DNA of 64,000 nt, from positions 72,222,260 through 72,286,259 of the forward strand of contig OZ026525.1 in NCBI GenBank assembly GCA_964019695.1, given 5' to 3'. The notes beneath the pieces are model-generated. The model was not told the origin of the DNA and did no database searches. It saw only the letters and a program-made list of their open reading frames with translations. Positions 63,285-64,000 of this stretch are shown piece after piece. Origin of the DNA: Loripinus fragilis (lineage: Eukaryota; Mollusca; Bivalvia; Lucinida; Lucinidae). Position 1 is the first letter of the stretch. Each line of letters opens with the position of its first letter. The translations under genes and the position numbers were made by a program.

Positions 63285-64000
63285 TTAAAATGAGAAATAG
63301 GGGAAAACAGCGTTTCATTTTATAGGAACAAGTGGACGGGTACCCACTGGGATTAAGGCCTCAATATTTTCTCGTATGCCAAAATTCTGTGAGCCCAAAC
63401 TATTGCCATAAATCGCATTTGATGCAACTATTTTGATATGATAAGAAACGTTACTTCGTCTTATAAATCTGTATAATTATTCATCGATAGTAAACTAAAG
63501 GCAGTGATCCGTACAAAGGTGCATTTAGGGTAAATTAAAAAATGCAGATGCTCAAATGAGGACAAATTCCATCATATCACAGCCCATATGACAATACATT
63601 TTGTAACGAAAAAAATATCACCAATTAGGCGGTGTATAAATGCATTAAATTTTGATGGTCATTGTGCGATCAGTCCGCAAATAAAGAAATAAACGCAAAA
63701 AAGCGTTGTTCACTGAATACCTGTACGCACAGTAGCAGGATAAATACAAGGTTTGAGTGTTTGAAAGCAAGAAAGGTCTTTATTTTGCAGCATTTTAGTT
63801 TTTTTATGAGCTGTTAAATATCATGCTCTGCTGAGTTGAGCATGAAAAAAGTTTTATAACCTCAAGGCCAGGTAAAATTGAAGTCCTTAGGACCAGAGGT
63901 TTAACTTTGAATTATCAGTAGTTCTAATTTAAGGGACTTATTCATTAAATAATATTAACCCCAAAACTGATCATTTTAGTATTTTCTATCTGTGTGCATA
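63285..64000. other. window end, no gene recognised
   Basis: AT-rich. A fragment near 63835-63875 (GAGCATGAAAAAAGTTTTAT-AACCTC) belongs to the repeat of 33.9-34.6 kb. The missing 5' exons of the citrate carrier were not found here. Confidence 0.4.

Overview
The window looks like AT-rich, repeat-dominated DNA from a metazoan nuclear genome, most likely a bivalve mollusc. The evidence is intron-split genes with GT-AG junctions, tRNA-derived SINEs, many short inverted-repeat elements, and three 'pearl'/HINE-like composites (tandem core, then an ACGG microsatellite, then a terminal hairpin) of the kind described from bivalves. The species is not determined. Nothing prokaryotic was seen (no operons, RBS, CRISPR or IS). 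No intact rRNA or tRNA gene was seen.

Only two genes can be supported. (1) On the plus strand at 6264-6614 is the last coding exon of a theta-class glutathione S-transferase (C-terminal helical domain). Its N-terminal exons were not found and probably lie left of the window. (2) On the minus strand, 44092 down to 26069, is the 3' two-thirds of the mitochondrial citrate (tricarboxylate) carrier, SLC25A1-like. Five exons join in perfect phase to give about 210 residues, exactly the length of residues 102-311 of the human protein. The first ~101 residues were not found. This gene ends in two tandem, equally long (115 nt) candidate terminal coding exons (27202-27316 and 26069-26183). Each has its own splice acceptor and stop codon, and the peptides differ most at the extreme C terminus. 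They suggest alternative 3'-terminal exons giving two carrier C-termini.

Nearly everything else is repeats, which I group by shared termini and label locally. H1, H2 and H3 are hairpin MITEs with TTAA-flanked CCCTT...GCGCCA-type ends. M4 ends GAGCCGCGACATGAG, M5 ends GGGCCGCGACGCGAGAAAACC, and M6 ends CAGTGCAGTCCCTTTATAAC. M7 ends GGCCAGATTTTTT with a TTA duplication. M8 ends TACGGTAAATGTTCTAAAA. M9 starts AAATAGATCAGCTC and M10 starts AACAAGTTGAGGAAA. M13 ends AGTAAAACCTG. S1 and S2 are tRNA-derived SINEs, and R is an RTE-like non-LTR retrotransposon.

The regions run as follows. 1-6 kb: MITEs, a CRE-like cluster and a 256-bp tandem repeat. 6.2-6.6 kb: GST exon. 7-18 kb: MITEs, one SINE and RTE-like debris. 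18.5-20.4, 29.6-32.0 and 45.0-45.8 kb: pearl-like arrays. 26-44 kb: citrate carrier, with introns full of MITEs. 46-53 kb: tandem arrays, SINEs, an RT fragment and a long M7 element. 53-56 kb: nearly featureless AT-rich DNA. 56-64 kb: a candidate orphan exon, a 31-bp minisatellite, SINEs, and a 1.7-kb foldback element with 0.51-kb arms and a 5-bp target duplication.

The most interesting signals are the duplicated terminal exon of the carrier and the satellite cores carrying many exact copies of the palindromic estrogen-response element GGTCACAGTGACC beside ERR-type and DR1 half-sites. A third is a hairpin core (CAGATCAG...CTGATCTG) that recurs inside MITE families with unrelated ends.
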